64,000 nucleotides of DNA from Enterococcus innesii (GCA_018982785.1 JAHHEN010000006.1:248001-312000), one strand, 5' to 3'; counted from the first letter of the stretch, positions 27,150 to 36,594 are shown. Notes: generated by a model from the sequence alone, not told the origin. A program made the numbers and translations.

Positions 27150-27768
27150 AGCGGCACCTCCGTGAATGCTTTTAAAATCTTCAACCCGACAGCCCCGCTT
27201 TTTTCTGGGTGAAACTGAGTGCCGAAGACATTGTCTTTTTGCACGATACCGGGAATCGCCAGACCATAGTCACTGTCTGCCACGACATACTCTTGGCAAT
27301 CAGCAGCAAAATAACTGTGGACATAGTAGACAAAGTCTTGTTCCCTAACCCGCTGACGAGGGGGCTTTCTTTTCTGACAGTCAAACGATTCCAACCAATC
27401 TGTGGCACTTTCAGATTCAGTTTGGCTTCTTCAAAGGCGCTTTGCATGGAAACGATCCTTCCTGGAATCAAACCGAGCCCCGCATGTGTGCCAAACTCCT
27501 CACTACTATCAAACAACAGCTGCATCCCTAAACAAATGCCTAAAAAGGGTTTGCCAGCTGCTGCCAATTCTTGGATCGGTTCGATCAGCGACAACTCTGC
27601 TAACTTTTGGCGGGCATCGCCAAAAGCGCCTACGCCGGGTAAAAGAATGCGGTCGGCAGCTTTTAATTCCGCTAGTGAACGCGTGATTCGGCACTCAACA
27701 CCCAAGTAGTCCAGCGAACGAGACAAGCTGAACAAATTGCCGACACCATAGTCGATGATTGCTAACAT
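27146..27768 (-). CDS. hisH: Imidazole glycerol phosphate synthase subunit HisH, frame broken at 27343-27345
   Basis: Glutaminase subunit supplying ammonia to HisF. 207 residues when one base is restored. Class I amidotransferase motif GICLGMQLLFDSSEEF holds the catalytic Cys; the His/Glu pair is in FGTQFHPEKSGAVGL. As read, the frame leaves the family after VSGLGNK; adding one G to TTAGGGAAC gives SGLGEQDFVYYVHSYFAADC and continues to 27146. Confidence 0.9.
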
Positions 27769-27835
27769 AATACGCCCCTTTCCTTATCTCATCCATCTGT
27801 GTGGAAGATACGTAATCATTTTTCCCCCTCATGAA

Positions 27836-28429
27836 TCACTGGATCGTCCCTTTGGTTGAAGGGATCTCATCTGGGGCTGCTTGATTGATCGCTACTGCTT
27901 CACCTAAAGCACGCGCAAAGCCTTTAAAGCACGCTTCAACAATGTGGTGGCTGTTTTTGCCAGCGATTTGATGGAGATGGATCGTAGCACCTAATTCACG
28001 GGCAAAAGCAATGAAGAATTCTTCAACCAATTCCGTATCAAACTGCTGCCCGATTTTTTCACTCGGTATCGCCAATTCTACGACTGCCATGCCGCGACCG
28101 CTAATATCGATTGCTGTCATGACTAAGGCTTCGTCCATCGGCAGCAGCATACTACCATAACGTTTGATGCCTCGTCGCTCCCCAAGACTTTCTGAAAACG
28201 CTCGGCCAATGGCGATGGCAACGTCTTCTGTTGTGTGATGGGCATCTACTTCTGTATCGCCATCACAAAACAACGTCAAATCAAAACGACCGTGGCGGAC
28301 AAATAATTCCAGCATGTGGTCTAAAAACCCCACACCAGTCTTGATTGATTGCTGACCAGTACCATCGATCGTCAACTGCAGGTGGATCTTGGTTTCAGTC
28401 GTATTACGGGTAACTTCTGCTTTTCTCAT
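27836..28429 (-). CDS. hisB: Imidazoleglycerol-phosphate dehydratase
   Basis: Monofunctional HisB, 197 residues, intact; removes water from IGP to make imidazole acetol phosphate. Manganese-ligand motifs GFLDHMLELFVRHGRFDL, DAHHTTEDVAIAIGRAF and HHIVEACFKGFARAL are all present. It lacks the phosphatase domain found in enteric HisB, so histidinol phosphatase must be encoded elsewhere. Overlaps hisC by four bases; a 67-base gap separates it from hisH. Confidence 0.95.
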   Translation of the reverse strand: MRKAEVTRNTTETKIHLQLTIDGTGQQSIKTGVGFLDHMLELFVRHGRFDLTLFCDGDTEVDAHHTTEDVAIAIGRAFSESLGERRGIKRYGSMLLPMDEALVMTAIDISGRGMAVVELAIPSEKIGQQFDTELVEEFFIAFARELGATIHLHQIAGKNSHHIVEACFKGFARALGEAVAINQAAPDEIPSTKGTIQ

Positions 28430-29484
28430 TCCTTCACCTCTTCTATGATCGTTGTTAACACCGTCATCAATCGTTCCATCTGGGCCTTCGTTCCTACCGT
28501 GATCCGTAAATACTCTTTGATGCGGGGCTGATTAAACCAGCGGACGAAGATATTCTGCGCTTTCAGCGCCTGATACAACTCTTCCCCAGCAATCGCAGGG
28601 TGCCTTGCAAACAAAAAATTTCCTTGGCTGTCGGTCTGCTCAAAGCCGAGTTTCGCTAGGGCTTGCTTGCTCCACTCACGCATGTGGATCGTTGCTTGGA
28701 TCTTCTCATCGACATACGCTTGTTCCTGCAAAACGGCTGCACCAGCAGCTTGAGTCAAACTATTGACATTGTACGGATTCAAGCTAAATTTCAACCGATT
28801 CAAGTCTTGGATCAGTCCTTCATTGGCAACCACAAAGCCTAAGCGTGCCCCTGCCAGCTGCCGAGATTTCGAGAACGTCCCCACGACCAAGAGATTTGGG
28901 TATTGATCGATCAAAGAAACCATTGAAGTGCCGCCAAAATCAATATAGGCCTCATCGACAATCACTAAGCGATCGGGATGCCGGTTTAGAAAGGCACAAA
29001 TTTCGCTTTGTTCTTGATAAACCCCCGTCGGCGCATTGGGATTGGCAAAAATGACAGTTCCTTTGAGCGAATCGTAGTCCGTTAACGCGATCGAGAAATC
29101 CTCTTGCAGCGGAACAACGGTGGCAGCGACTTGGTACAAGGCACTATACACTTGATAAAACCCGTAGGTCACATCGGGAAAGGCGATGCCGTTTTCCGTG
29201 AAGCCTTGAAAGAGATAGGACAAGACTTCGTCACTGCCATTACCGAGAAACAGTTGGGATGGCGCAACGCCAAGATAGGCAGCCAGAGGGGTTGTCACCG
29301 CTGCAGCAGCAATATCCGAGTAACGATTCAGCTTGTGGGCGGCATCGGCAACCGCTGCTTGAACACTTGGCGCTGGCGGATAAGGACTTTCATTGGTGTT
29401 CAGTTTAATAACGGCTTGCTCGTCTACTTGTTCCCCTGGTGTATAAGGAGTCAGCTTGTGATACTTTTGATGTAAAAAGGTCAT
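28426..29484 (-). CDS. hisC: Histidinol-phosphate aminotransferase
   Basis: PLP-dependent class I/II aminotransferase of 352 residues, intact. Seen: LNTNESPYPPAPSVQAA at the N-terminus, FLGNGSDEVLSYLF, FANPNAPTG (substrate/PLP contacts), IVDEAYIDF (PLP aspartate) and GTFSKSRQLAGARLGF with the lysine that forms the aldimine. Overlaps hisD and hisB by four bases each. Confidence 0.95.
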   Translation of the reverse strand: MTFLHQKYHKLTPYTPGEQVDEQAVIKLNTNESPYPPAPSVQAAVADAAHKLNRYSDIAAAAVTTPLAAYLGVAPSQLFLGNGSDEVLSYLFQGFTENGIAFPDVTYGFYQVYSALYQVAATVVPLQEDFSIALTDYDSLKGTVIFANPNAPTGVYQEQSEICAFLNRHPDRLVIVDEAYIDFGGTSMVSLIDQYPNLLVVGTFSKSRQLAGARLGFVVANEGLIQDLNRLKFSLNPYNVNSLTQAAGAAVLQEQAYVDEKIQATIHMREWSKQALAKLGFEQTDSQGNFLFARHPAIAGEELYQALKAQNIFVRWFNQPRIKEYLRITVGTKAQMERLMTVLTTIIEEVKE

Positions 29485-30761
29485 TTATCTCCCTCTCTTC
29501 GTACATTGATCGAACGGGCATGGCCGATCAAGTCTTCGGTTTCTGCGAACAACGCTACGGCTGGACCAGCCGCCTTCATGGCTGCTTCTGGGTAATACAA
29601 GTAGCTGCTTTTCTTAATAAAATCATCCACTGATAACGGTGAGTAAAAACGGGCGGTCCCTTCTGTTGGTAGGGTATGATTTGGTCCAGCAAAATAATCT
29701 CCCAGCACTTCTGGTGTATGATGTCCTAAAAAGACACTGCCCGCATTTTCTACTTGTCCCAACAAAGCAAAAGGATCTGCCACTGCTAATTCAAGGTGTT
29801 CTGGAGCAATTTGATTGGCAATGGTAAGTGCTTCGGTCAAATCTTTGACTAGGATCAGCTTTCCGCTAGATTCAAGCGCCGCAGCAGCAATGTCTTTGCG
29901 GGGCAGTTGCTTCAGCTGCAAGTCAAGCTCTACTTGGACTTCTTCAATCAAGGCTGCTTCTGTTGTGACTAAGATGGCTTGCGCTAAGGGATCATGCTCG
30001 GCTTGTGCCAAAAGATCCGCTGCCAGCCAGCGAGGATTTGCGCTGGCATCGGCGATGATCAGCACATCGCTGGGCCCTGCGATCATATCGATATCAACTT
30101 CGCCGTACACCATTTTTTTCGCAGTGGCGACATAAATATTTCCTGGTCCCACGATTTTGTCGACTTTGGGAATCGTTTCTGTCCCATAAGCCAATGCCGC
30201 TACGCCATGGGCCCCACCGACTTTGTAGATTTCATCCACTCCAGCAACGGAAGCTGCCGCTAAGATAGCAGCCGGAACTTTTCCCTGGCTGTCCGTCGGT
30301 GTGATCATAACGATTTTTTTGACCCCGGCGATTTTTGCAGGCAGAACATCCATCAAAACCGTACTGGGATAAGCTGCTGTGCCGCCAGGAACGTAGACCC
30401 CGACTTTTGCTAGTGGCAAGACCCGCTGCCCCATCACAACGCCATTTTCCTTCGTTAAGACAAAGCCTTGCTGGACTTGCTTTTGATGAAATGCCAAAAT
30501 GTTTTCTTTCGCCTGTTCCATCACCTCAAGCAGCTCAGGGGAGACGGCTTGGGCAGCCGCGTCTATCTCTCCTGGACTGACGGTTAAGGAAGACAAGGTC
30601 ACTTGATCGATTTCCTCAATTAATTGAAACAACGCCTGATCTCCTTGCTGCTGAACACGGGCAATGATTTGGGCGACAACGGTTGAAACATCCTTTGTTT
30701 CCGACTGTTTCCTTGCCACGATCGTTTCGATCGTATCTTTTTGGGTCGAAAAAATTCTCAT
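29481..30761 (-). CDS. hisD: Histidinol dehydrogenase
   Basis: Zinc-dependent, NAD-using enzyme for the last two steps, 426 residues, intact. Seen: YVPGGTAAYPSTVLM, KVGGAHGVAALAYGTETIP, DMIAGPSDVLIIADASANP, LAQAEHDPLAQAILVT, AGSVFLGHHTPEVLGDY and GPNHTLPTEGTARF with the metal-binding Gln, His and Asp residues of the family. It overlaps hisG and hisC by four bases, showing a tightly packed operon. Confidence 0.95.
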   Translation of the reverse strand: MRIFSTQKDTIETIVARKQSETKDVSTVVAQIIARVQQQGDQALFQLIEEIDQVTLSSLTVSPGEIDAAAQAVSPELLEVMEQAKENILAFHQKQVQQGFVLTKENGVVMGQRVLPLAKVGVYVPGGTAAYPSTVLMDVLPAKIAGVKKIVMITPTDSQGKVPAAILAAASVAGVDEIYKVGGAHGVAALAYGTETIPKVDKIVGPGNIYVATAKKMVYGEVDIDMIAGPSDVLIIADASANPRWLAADLLAQAEHDPLAQAILVTTEAALIEEVQVELDLQLKQLPRKDIAAAALESSGKLILVKDLTEALTIANQIAPEHLELAVADPFALLGQVENAGSVFLGHHTPEVLGDYFAGPNHTLPTEGTARFYSPLSVDDFIKKSSYLYYPEAAMKAAGPAVALFAETEDLIGHARSINVRREGDK

Positions 30762-31402
30762 AATTGCTCCCTCACCTTCTCAATCACTGTTTGAATGCGT
30801 TCTTGCTTGAAACGCCACGTGGCGTGGTTGATCACTAAGCGCGCTGAAGACGGCGCGATGTCTTGGATCACTTCCAAATCATTTTCTTTTAGTGTCGTCC
30901 CCGTTTCGACGATGTCAACGATCACATCGGAGAGACCTAATAAAGGGGCCAATTCAATCGACCCATGCAGTTGGATCAATTCCACCGAGCGACCTAACCC
31001 TTGATAAAACTGACGGGTGATCTGCGGATATTTTGTAGAGACCCGCAGCGGGCGGGAGAAATCTTCCTCGAAATCCGTACGCGCCGCTACTGCCAAACGG
31101 CAGACCCCCATATGCAAATCAAGAAACTCGATGACTTCTGCCTTGCTTTCCATTAAAATATCTTTGCCCACGACACCGATATCCGCCACTCCGTGCTCCA
31201 CATAGATTGCCACATCACTAGGCTTGACTAAGAAAAAGCGCAGCTTGTTTTCTTCATCACAAAAAATCAGTTGGCGATTGTCTTTGAAAACACCTTGTGC
31301 AGCCACACCGGCTTTGGTGAATAAGTCGTATACGGCATCCCCCATGCGGCCTTTTGGCAACGCAATGTTCAAATAGCCTGAACTTTCGTTGTCAGTCGGC
31401 AC
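30758..31402 (-). CDS. hisG: ATP phosphoribosyltransferase, short-form HisG
   Basis: Catalytic subunit of the first step, 214 residues from a GTG at 31402. It starts LNIALPKGRMGDAVYDLF and has the PRPP-binding segment DIVETGTTLKENDLE. Short-form HisG lacks the C-terminal regulatory domain and needs HisZ. As read, hisG is in frame with hisZ, making one 520-residue product. One extra A at 31404-31407 would end hisZ at the TGA at 31392 and leave hisG starting at this GTG, with an 11-base overlap. Given the other single-base losses nearby, I treat them as two genes; a real fusion is the alternative. Confidence 0.85.
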   Translation of the reverse strand: MPTDNESSGYLNIALPKGRMGDAVYDLFTKAGVAAQGVFKDNRQLIFCDEENKLRFFLVKPSDVAIYVEHGVADIGVVGKDILMESKAEVIEFLDLHMGVCRLAVAARTDFEEDFSRPLRVSTKYPQITRQFYQGLGRSVELIQLHGSIELAPLLGLSDVIVDIVETGTTLKENDLEVIQDIAPSSARLVINHATWRFKQERIQTVIEKVREQL

Positions 31403-32317
31403 CTTTTGCCCTACATGGTTGAGTTTCATACCAAACCCGATCGCTCCTTGCTCTTTGCCTTGCCGACTCATCAAGCGATCATAACGGCCCCCATATAAAA
31501 TCGTCTCTCTTGCTTCTTCAATAAATCCTTGAAACAGCAAACCACTGTAATAATCGGCATCATTTAAAATCGAAAAATCCAGCCTTATCCGAATGGAGGC
31601 TGACAGTTGTTCTTTTTGCAATGCTTGATACAGTTGTTTCAGTTCTGCTAAACCAGCTTGAGCTTGGGGATATTCTGCCAGCAGCTCTTTGGCTTTTTGA
31701 TACTTGGTTTCAAAATCACCTGACAAACGTACCAGTTTCGCCAATTTTTCAGCTTCTGTTGCTGACAAGCCAGCTTTTTCAGTCAGTGCATCCATGCCAT
31801 GAGAACTCTTGTCCCGCAGGCAGTGCAGTACTTTTTGTCGATCCGCTTCGGGGAAGCGTTGGCAGATGCCATCCAAAATCCCCATATGGGACAGATCTAA
31901 GGTCCCTTTTCCCACCTGAGCCAAACTTTCCCAAGCCAGTTTTACAACCTCCAGTTGATCTTCCCAGGTGATTTGATCAATGAGCTCCAAACCGATTTGA
32001 TCGATCTTTTGGTATTCCCCTGCTTGACGATCCTGTCGATAGACATCTTCCACATAATACACTCTGCGGGCTTCTCCAGACGGTGTATTTTTGGCAATCG
32101 ACAAGGTGACATCGGGTTTTAGCGCCATCGTCCTGCCATCCGTGCCTGTAAACGTGATGATGGAAGAACCACGCAAGAACTGATCATTTTGCTGATAGTT
32201 GCGATACTCTTCAAAGTTGTTCGAGTGATAAGTGGAAAAATGATGCTGCGTATACAATTTTCTTAATTTCAGTTCGACTTGTTCGGCTGGTTTCAATACA
32301 TTCCATAACTCTTCCAC
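31392..32317 (-). CDS. hisZ: ATP phosphoribosyltransferase regulatory subunit HisZ
   Basis: Histidyl-tRNA-synthetase-like regulatory partner of short HisG, about 308 residues. Class II synthetase-like motifs without the aminoacylation set: LKPDVTLSIAKNTPS, YYVEDVYRQDRQAGEYQKIDQIG and TILYGGRYDRLMSRQGKE. GTG 32317 follows AGGAG at good spacing; an in-frame GTG at 32326 sits too close to it. As read, it has no stop and runs into hisG (see that entry). First gene of the operon; two terminator hairpins upstream isolate it from the HAD gene. Confidence 0.85.
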
Positions 32318-32511
32318 ACTTATCACTCCTATTTCATGCCACTGATCCGACTTTTTCGTTGTTAAAAACTAAACTTTTTCATCGGTTCACCATCAGTTTT
32401 TCTAATAATACTAATGGTTTTGCCATAAATAAGCAATGGTATTTTTCGAAATATTCTGGATTTTTTAAAGTAAATCTAGCAATTATTCTTAATAAAGAGC
32501 TGTCTCCGCAA

Positions 32512-32560
32512 AAAGGACCAAAACAAAACGAACCGATTCTTCGTTTTGTTTTGGTCCTTT
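32512..32560 (-). terminator. 21-bp perfect hairpin upstream of the his operon
   Basis: Perfect 21-base arms (32512-32532 and 32540-32560) with a seven-base loop, followed on the minus strand by five T. It lies about 195 bases before hisZ, so it could be a second terminator or an attenuator in a long his leader. Confidence 0.7.
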
Positions 32561-32736
32561 ACTATTTTCTATAAACAGTAGCTTGGGCATTCACCCATTC
32601 ATTCTTATACAGTCTTGCGAAATACCTTTACTAGACACGTGCTTTCCTCTTCATTATAGAACAAGTCTTTTTTCATACTTATTCAAAATAACAAAAAAAG
32701 GTGTTTCCCATCGTCTTTATGAAACCTGACTAGCAT

Positions 32737-32764
32737 AAAAAAGCATGTGTTGGACATGCTTTTT
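32737..32764 (-). terminator. Terminator of the Cof-type HAD gene
   Basis: AAAAAGCATGT and ACATGCTTTTT arms with a five-base loop directly after the stop codon. Confidence 0.85.
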
Positions 32765-32769
32765 GGTGG

Positions 32770-33612
32770 CTACACAAGACCGTGCTTTTGTAACGCTTGC
32801 GCAATCCCGCCGTCTTCTGGTCGAGCCGTCACCTCGTCAGCTACTGCCAATAGCTGTTCACAGGCATTGCCCATCGCAATCCCTGTCGCAACAGCTTCAA
32901 ACATTTCGACATCATTATGGCCGTCCCCAAACGCCAATGTATCTTTGTTATCGATTCCTAGATGGTTCAAGAGAAAATCGATAGCTGTTTTCTTGTGGAT
33001 ATTCTTGATGCCGATCTCGCCACTGTCTTTGCCAAAAACAGGTACCGTACTGCGAATCATTTGGAATTGATGGTGGTATTGGTCATGGACCCGTTCATAA
33101 GGAATCGAATGATTGATAAAGGAAACTTTGTTCACGTCATCATAATCAATTTTCGCTTCGTCCTCAATCAATAAGTCAAGGAACCACTGAATAGTTTGAA
33201 CGCGTTGTTTTCCTGCTTCACTTTCAACAGGCTCACCTGCCAAGACGATCTCCAGCAAGCGATTTCGTAGATTGGTACTTGCAAATAATCCTTGATTCGA
33301 TTCCAAGTAATACTCGATTTTGTTTGCTTTTAAGAAATCGATCAACGTTAATAAGGCTTCCTTTTCAAAAACTTTGTGTAAAATCACCTCATCGTGTACT
33401 TCACAGTAACCACCGCCGGCACCAATCATTCCGCTTAAGGGCAGCGTCAGTACATCCTCTGTGATTTCGGCTTTTGAACGACCGGTACATAAGAAAAACT
33501 CATGTCCCTTCTTATGTGCCGCTGTGATCGCTTGGCGTGCACTTTCTGGTACGTTCCCCGCGTCATCACATAATGTTCCATCTACATCTAAAAAGACAAT
33601 TTTTTTCGTCAT
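32770..33612 (-). CDS. Cof-type HAD-IIB family sugar phosphatase
   Basis: Cytoplasmic phosphatase of about 280 residues. Motif I FLDVDGTLCDDAGNVP with both aspartates near the N-terminus, motif II FLCTGRSK, and motif IV AFGDGHNDVEMFEAVATGIAMGNA, with the large C2-type cap between. Members dephosphorylate sugar phosphates or flavin precursors; the substrate is not predictable. ATG 33612 follows AGAGGGAAAG. Because the his operon lacks a visible histidinol phosphatase, this neighbour is a possible but unsupported candidate. Confidence 0.85.
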   Translation of the reverse strand: MTKKIVFLDVDGTLCDDAGNVPESARQAITAAHKKGHEFFLCTGRSKAEITEDVLTLPLSGMIGAGGGYCEVHDEVILHKVFEKEALLTLIDFLKANKIEYYLESNQGLFASTNLRNRLLEIVLAGEPVESEAGKQRVQTIQWFLDLLIEDEAKIDYDDVNKVSFINHSIPYERVHDQYHHQFQMIRSTVPVFGKDSGEIGIKNIHKKTAIDFLLNHLGIDNKDTLAFGDGHNDVEMFEAVATGIAMGNACEQLLAVADEVTARPEDGGIAQALQKHGLV

Positions 33613-33861
33613 TTCTTTCCCTCTTTTCTCACTCAATCAATAAAGCGCTCACATGAACGTACTTGCCGAATACAAGGTGTCAAGATCAGCTACTTAGATT
33701 TAGTATAACAAATCACAAGGAAAGTGCGCTAGACTATTTTAATTGATCATAAGATGGGATTCTGTTATTGTGGTCGCTCTTTCTATTCCTTTACTCCGTG
33801 TTCATCGCGCTATTACTCCATGTGTTTTTTCTTGAGATGGTTGAATTTTCCTAAATTGTGC

Positions 33862-34245
33862 TTACTCCTCACTTAAATAAATTAAGCTCCATTTAGGTAG
33901 TTGATTGTTTTTTTGGCCTGTAAGCTCGCGATAATATGATTTTTTATCATTTTTGATCATACAAATTATTTCATGCTCATCCATACAAAACTCTTGGCAT
34001 AAGTTTGTTCTACTATTTTCAAAAAGTTCCAGTAAAATTTGAATCTGCGCATCTATTGCTAGAAGTGCTTTGAGCTGAACAAATAAACTCTTTGATTGAT
34101 CATAGTAAATGTGCTCAAATTCATCACAGAGTTCTTGATAATAATGGAAGATTTTTGGGTAATCAGTCACTACCCCTACACTTAGCAACACTTCTTTTGA
34201 ATAACACAAATAGTCTTTCGGTTCCTTGATATTTTCTGATATCAT
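33862..34245 (-). CDS. Small conserved protein of unknown function (paralogue of 21229-21609)
   Basis: 127 residues after AAAGGAGTAAGGAT. Soluble, helical, with no membrane segment. It shares a pattern with the protein at 21229 in its second half (LLELFENSR; MDEHEIICMIKNDKKSYYRE). I do not recognise the family. Neighbours are HAD phosphatases on both sides with large gaps, so context does not help. Confidence 0.6.
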   Translation of the reverse strand: MISENIKEPKDYLCYSKEVLLSVGVVTDYPKIFHYYQELCDEFEHIYYDQSKSLFVQLKALLAIDAQIQILLELFENSRTNLCQEFCMDEHEIICMIKNDKKSYYRELTGQKNNQLPKWSLIYLSEE

Positions 34246-34796
34246 ATCCTTACTCCTTTACATCTATGTTTTTTTCGGTGAAAGTAGCGCTATCACTTCT
34301 GCTCGCTTTGATTTTCTTCCACTAGGTGTTTTTATTCGCTCAGACAAATTGAAGCTTAGCTGTCCAAAAACGACTAAAAGTGATTGGGTCCTTAGCTCTT
34401 ACCAGTGCAGACACGTTAAGAAAATCAGTTACTCCTATTATAGTTTCCCTTTCGTGTCCTCTTATAATTACTTTTTATTAAATAAGAGAAATAAGAGTGA
34501 AAAAGTGGCGGACAACTCGTTTCCTTCTACTAAAAGTAGTGCTCGAACGAAACTAGATCGGTTCTAGTAAAAAGAAAATGACTACAATATCGATAAAAAT
34601 CAACAGATAGTTAAAGTTGTTGCTTCAAGGAACAAAGACACCTCCTATCCATACCAAAAAAACCAATAATCGAATCTATCGATCATTGGTCGAAACCTTA
34701 AATATTTTGTTGGAAGAAGACGTTCAGTCCATACTATTTTATCACGCTACAGGTCAAAAATAGAATGGACTTTGGGACAGTGTCAGTAAAAATGGA
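34246..34796. other. Non-coding stretch of about 550 bases
   Basis: No convincing gene. One open frame on the plus strand (34226-34567) has no ribosome site and no recognisable protein character. An imperfect hairpin CCAATAATCGA/TCGATCATTGG lies around 34660-34690. The right end lies just downstream of the HAD gene at 34797. Confidence 0.5.
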
Positions 34797-35453
34797 TCAA
34801 GCATAAATATAATCTAAAATCTCCTGCGGTGTCTCTGCCACAGCATCTGGTTTTTCGGCAGAAAGTTTTTTTGCATTGTGGCTGCCCCACGTTACGGCGA
34901 TGGTTTTGACACCAGCTGCTTTGCCCATCTGAATATCAAAAATAGCATCTCCTACCATGATCGTCTTGGTCGGATCAAACTGATACTGCGCTACTAATTG
35001 ATTGATTCCTTCTGGATGAGGCTTGTAGTGGGACACCGCATCTGAGCCGATGATTTCCTCAAAGAAATCCACAAGATCCTGAGCAGCCAAGTTTCGTTTG
35101 ACGACTGCTGTCTTCTTACTTGAAACGACGAAACAAGGAACCTTTCGTTTATTTAAAATCTCTAAGATATGGGGAATTTCAGGAAATACTTTCAAGGTAC
35201 TTTCTTCATATGTTTGGTAATAGGCACGAAAAATCCGAATCAATTCCGCTGCGATTTCTTGATCTAATGGCTGTTCTGACATTTTAAAAAATGATTCTTC
35301 GATCGGTATCCCCATATAATGTTCAATGACTACTTCACTGGGTACTTTGAGTCCCATCACTGTAAAAGCTGCTTTTGTTGCCTTAACACTGCACTCTTTT
35401 GAATCCAATAAAGTTCCGTCCAAATCAAATATCACACACTCAATCTTCTTCAC
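34797..35453 (-). CDS. HAD-IA family phosphatase (phosphoglycolate phosphatase-like)
   Basis: 218 residues. Motif I VIFDLDGTLLDSKE at residues 7-20, helical C1 cap, motif II VVSSKK, motif III HYKPHPEGI and motif IV IMVGDAIFDIQMGKAAGVKTI. Close in layout to phosphoglycolate phosphatase and pyrophosphatase PpaX, but many paralogues exist and the substrate is open. Upstream GAGGAAA. It stands alone. Confidence 0.85.
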   Translation of the reverse strand: MKKIECVIFDLDGTLLDSKECSVKATKAAFTVMGLKVPSEVVIEHYMGIPIEESFFKMSEQPLDQEIAAELIRIFRAYYQTYEESTLKVFPEIPHILEILNKRKVPCFVVSSKKTAVVKRNLAAQDLVDFFEEIIGSDAVSHYKPHPEGINQLVAQYQFDPTKTIMVGDAIFDIQMGKAAGVKTIAVTWGSHNAKKLSAEKPDAVAETPQEILDYIYA

Positions 35454-35727
35454 GTCATTTCCTCCTCTGAAAGATACTACAACACTTTTCTACCAAGCAC
35501 TTTTTAAATCCTGCAGTATTCCTTTTCATTACTGATTATCTCTATATTAACACTAAAAAAAGCATTATCATAATTTTCAATACCATCACTCATTTAATAC
35601 TAATATTTTTATATAAAAAACGACTCAATTTGAAAACAGAGTCGCTTCTACAAAATAGACTGATTTAAAGAAGTGTACTCTTGATAGAAAAAGCTTCAAT
35701 ACACTTCTTACCACACATTGGTTCTTT

Positions 35728-36342
35728 TTATTGTAAAATATAGCCTTTGCCCCAAGCGGTTCGCACCCGCTTTTCAGTATAGTCGTATTCATCTAGTTTT
35801 TCATTGATGCGTTTCGCTAATATCGACAACTGGGATTTTCTTGAGTTCGTTCCACCATTTCCCCAAATTTTCCAACACAAATCTTCCCGGTTGATGAATT
35901 GTTCTTCTCCTAAATTGTTAAAAAAGATCTGTTCTTGCAGACTAAGAAACTTAGGAAAGGATTCTTTTGTAACGGATGCTTTTTCTAATTTACGACTATT
36001 TGGTGGTAATGCTGCTAAAAATTCTCTCAGCTCGACAAAAGAGCGATTCAGGTACGTGGCATTCTCAGCTTTTTCAATCATACCTTCTTGTTCACGATCC
36101 CCTGCCAAGATGCGGACGATCCGCTGTTGATAATAAGGAGCCAATGTCTGATTGATCAATAAAAATTCTGGATCAGCAATTGTTTCACTGACAAATAAAC
36201 AGTCAAATAACTTGGCGCTTTCTATCAACCATTCTTCCTCTTTCGTAGTTCTCCCTACGAATACTTCATGACTCAACATCTGTAGCTCCCGCTGCAAATC
36301 AATCTCATATGATATGTTTTTTGTCAGTATAATAATTCTCAT
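35728..36342 (-). CDS. Winged-helix regulator with OmpR-type DNA-binding domain
   Basis: 204 residues from the ATG at 36342, preceded by AGGATGTGTC. The C-terminal ~95 residues form an OmpR/PhoB-type winged helix (FLSLQEQIFFNNLG, REDLCWKIWG, SQLSILAKRINEKLDEY, RVRTAWGKGYIL). The N-terminal ~110 residues resemble a degenerate receiver: the phosphoacceptor Asp is not obvious and no histidine kinase is adjacent. Two direct repeats upstream (36453-36497) could be its own operator. Target genes are unknown; the CapA-like gene lies on the same strand upstream. Confidence 0.75.
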   Translation of the reverse strand: MRIIILTKNISYEIDLQRELQMLSHEVFVGRTTKEEEWLIESAKLFDCLFVSETIADPEFLLINQTLAPYYQQRIVRILAGDREQEGMIEKAENATYLNRSFVELREFLAALPPNSRKLEKASVTKESFPKFLSLQEQIFFNNLGEEQFINREDLCWKIWGNGGTNSRKSQLSILAKRINEKLDEYDYTEKRVRTAWGKGYILQ

Positions 36343-36452
36343 GACACATCCTGCTTTCATTCCCCATTTATTCAGAAATCATTTACTGAATCCATTCGGA
36401 CTCATTTCTGAATGCTTTATGTTGACATTATTACTTATTTTTGTCCGCTTGA

Positions 36453-36497
36453 GGTGTCATTTTTTGTTCATAAATACTGATATGGTGTCATGTTTTG
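36453..36497 (-). promoter_or_regulatory. Tandem 14-base direct repeat upstream of the winged-helix regulator
   Basis: On the minus strand CAAAACATGACACC (36484-36497) and CAAAAAATGACACC (36453-36466) differ at one base and are exactly 31 bases apart, three helix turns. OmpR-type regulators bind tandem direct repeats, though commonly with about one turn between them. The position 110-155 bases before the start suits autoregulation. Confidence 0.55.
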
Positions 36498-36594
36498 TGG
36501 GAAGTCCCAACGTTCATTTTATAATTCGTTTTTTCGATAACCTATAAAAAACAACCGTTGTGAGATTGCCGTATTTGCCATTTTGAGTTTCTCA

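Larger units (their letters stand above)
32318..32769. other. Upstream region of the his operon
   Basis: About 450 bases without a gene, holding two hairpin terminators (32512-32560 and 32737-32764) and AT-rich sequence with the operon's promoter. I looked for a T-box specifier/antiterminator and for its AGGGTGG-type core and found none. Confidence 0.6.

Noticed and set aside
32318..32511. T-box leader in front of the his operon
   Set aside because: No antiterminator core or specifier stem was found in this stretch.
34226..34567. 113-codon plus-strand frame
   Set aside because: No ribosome site, divergent overlap with a supported gene start, and composition typical of random AT-rich frame.
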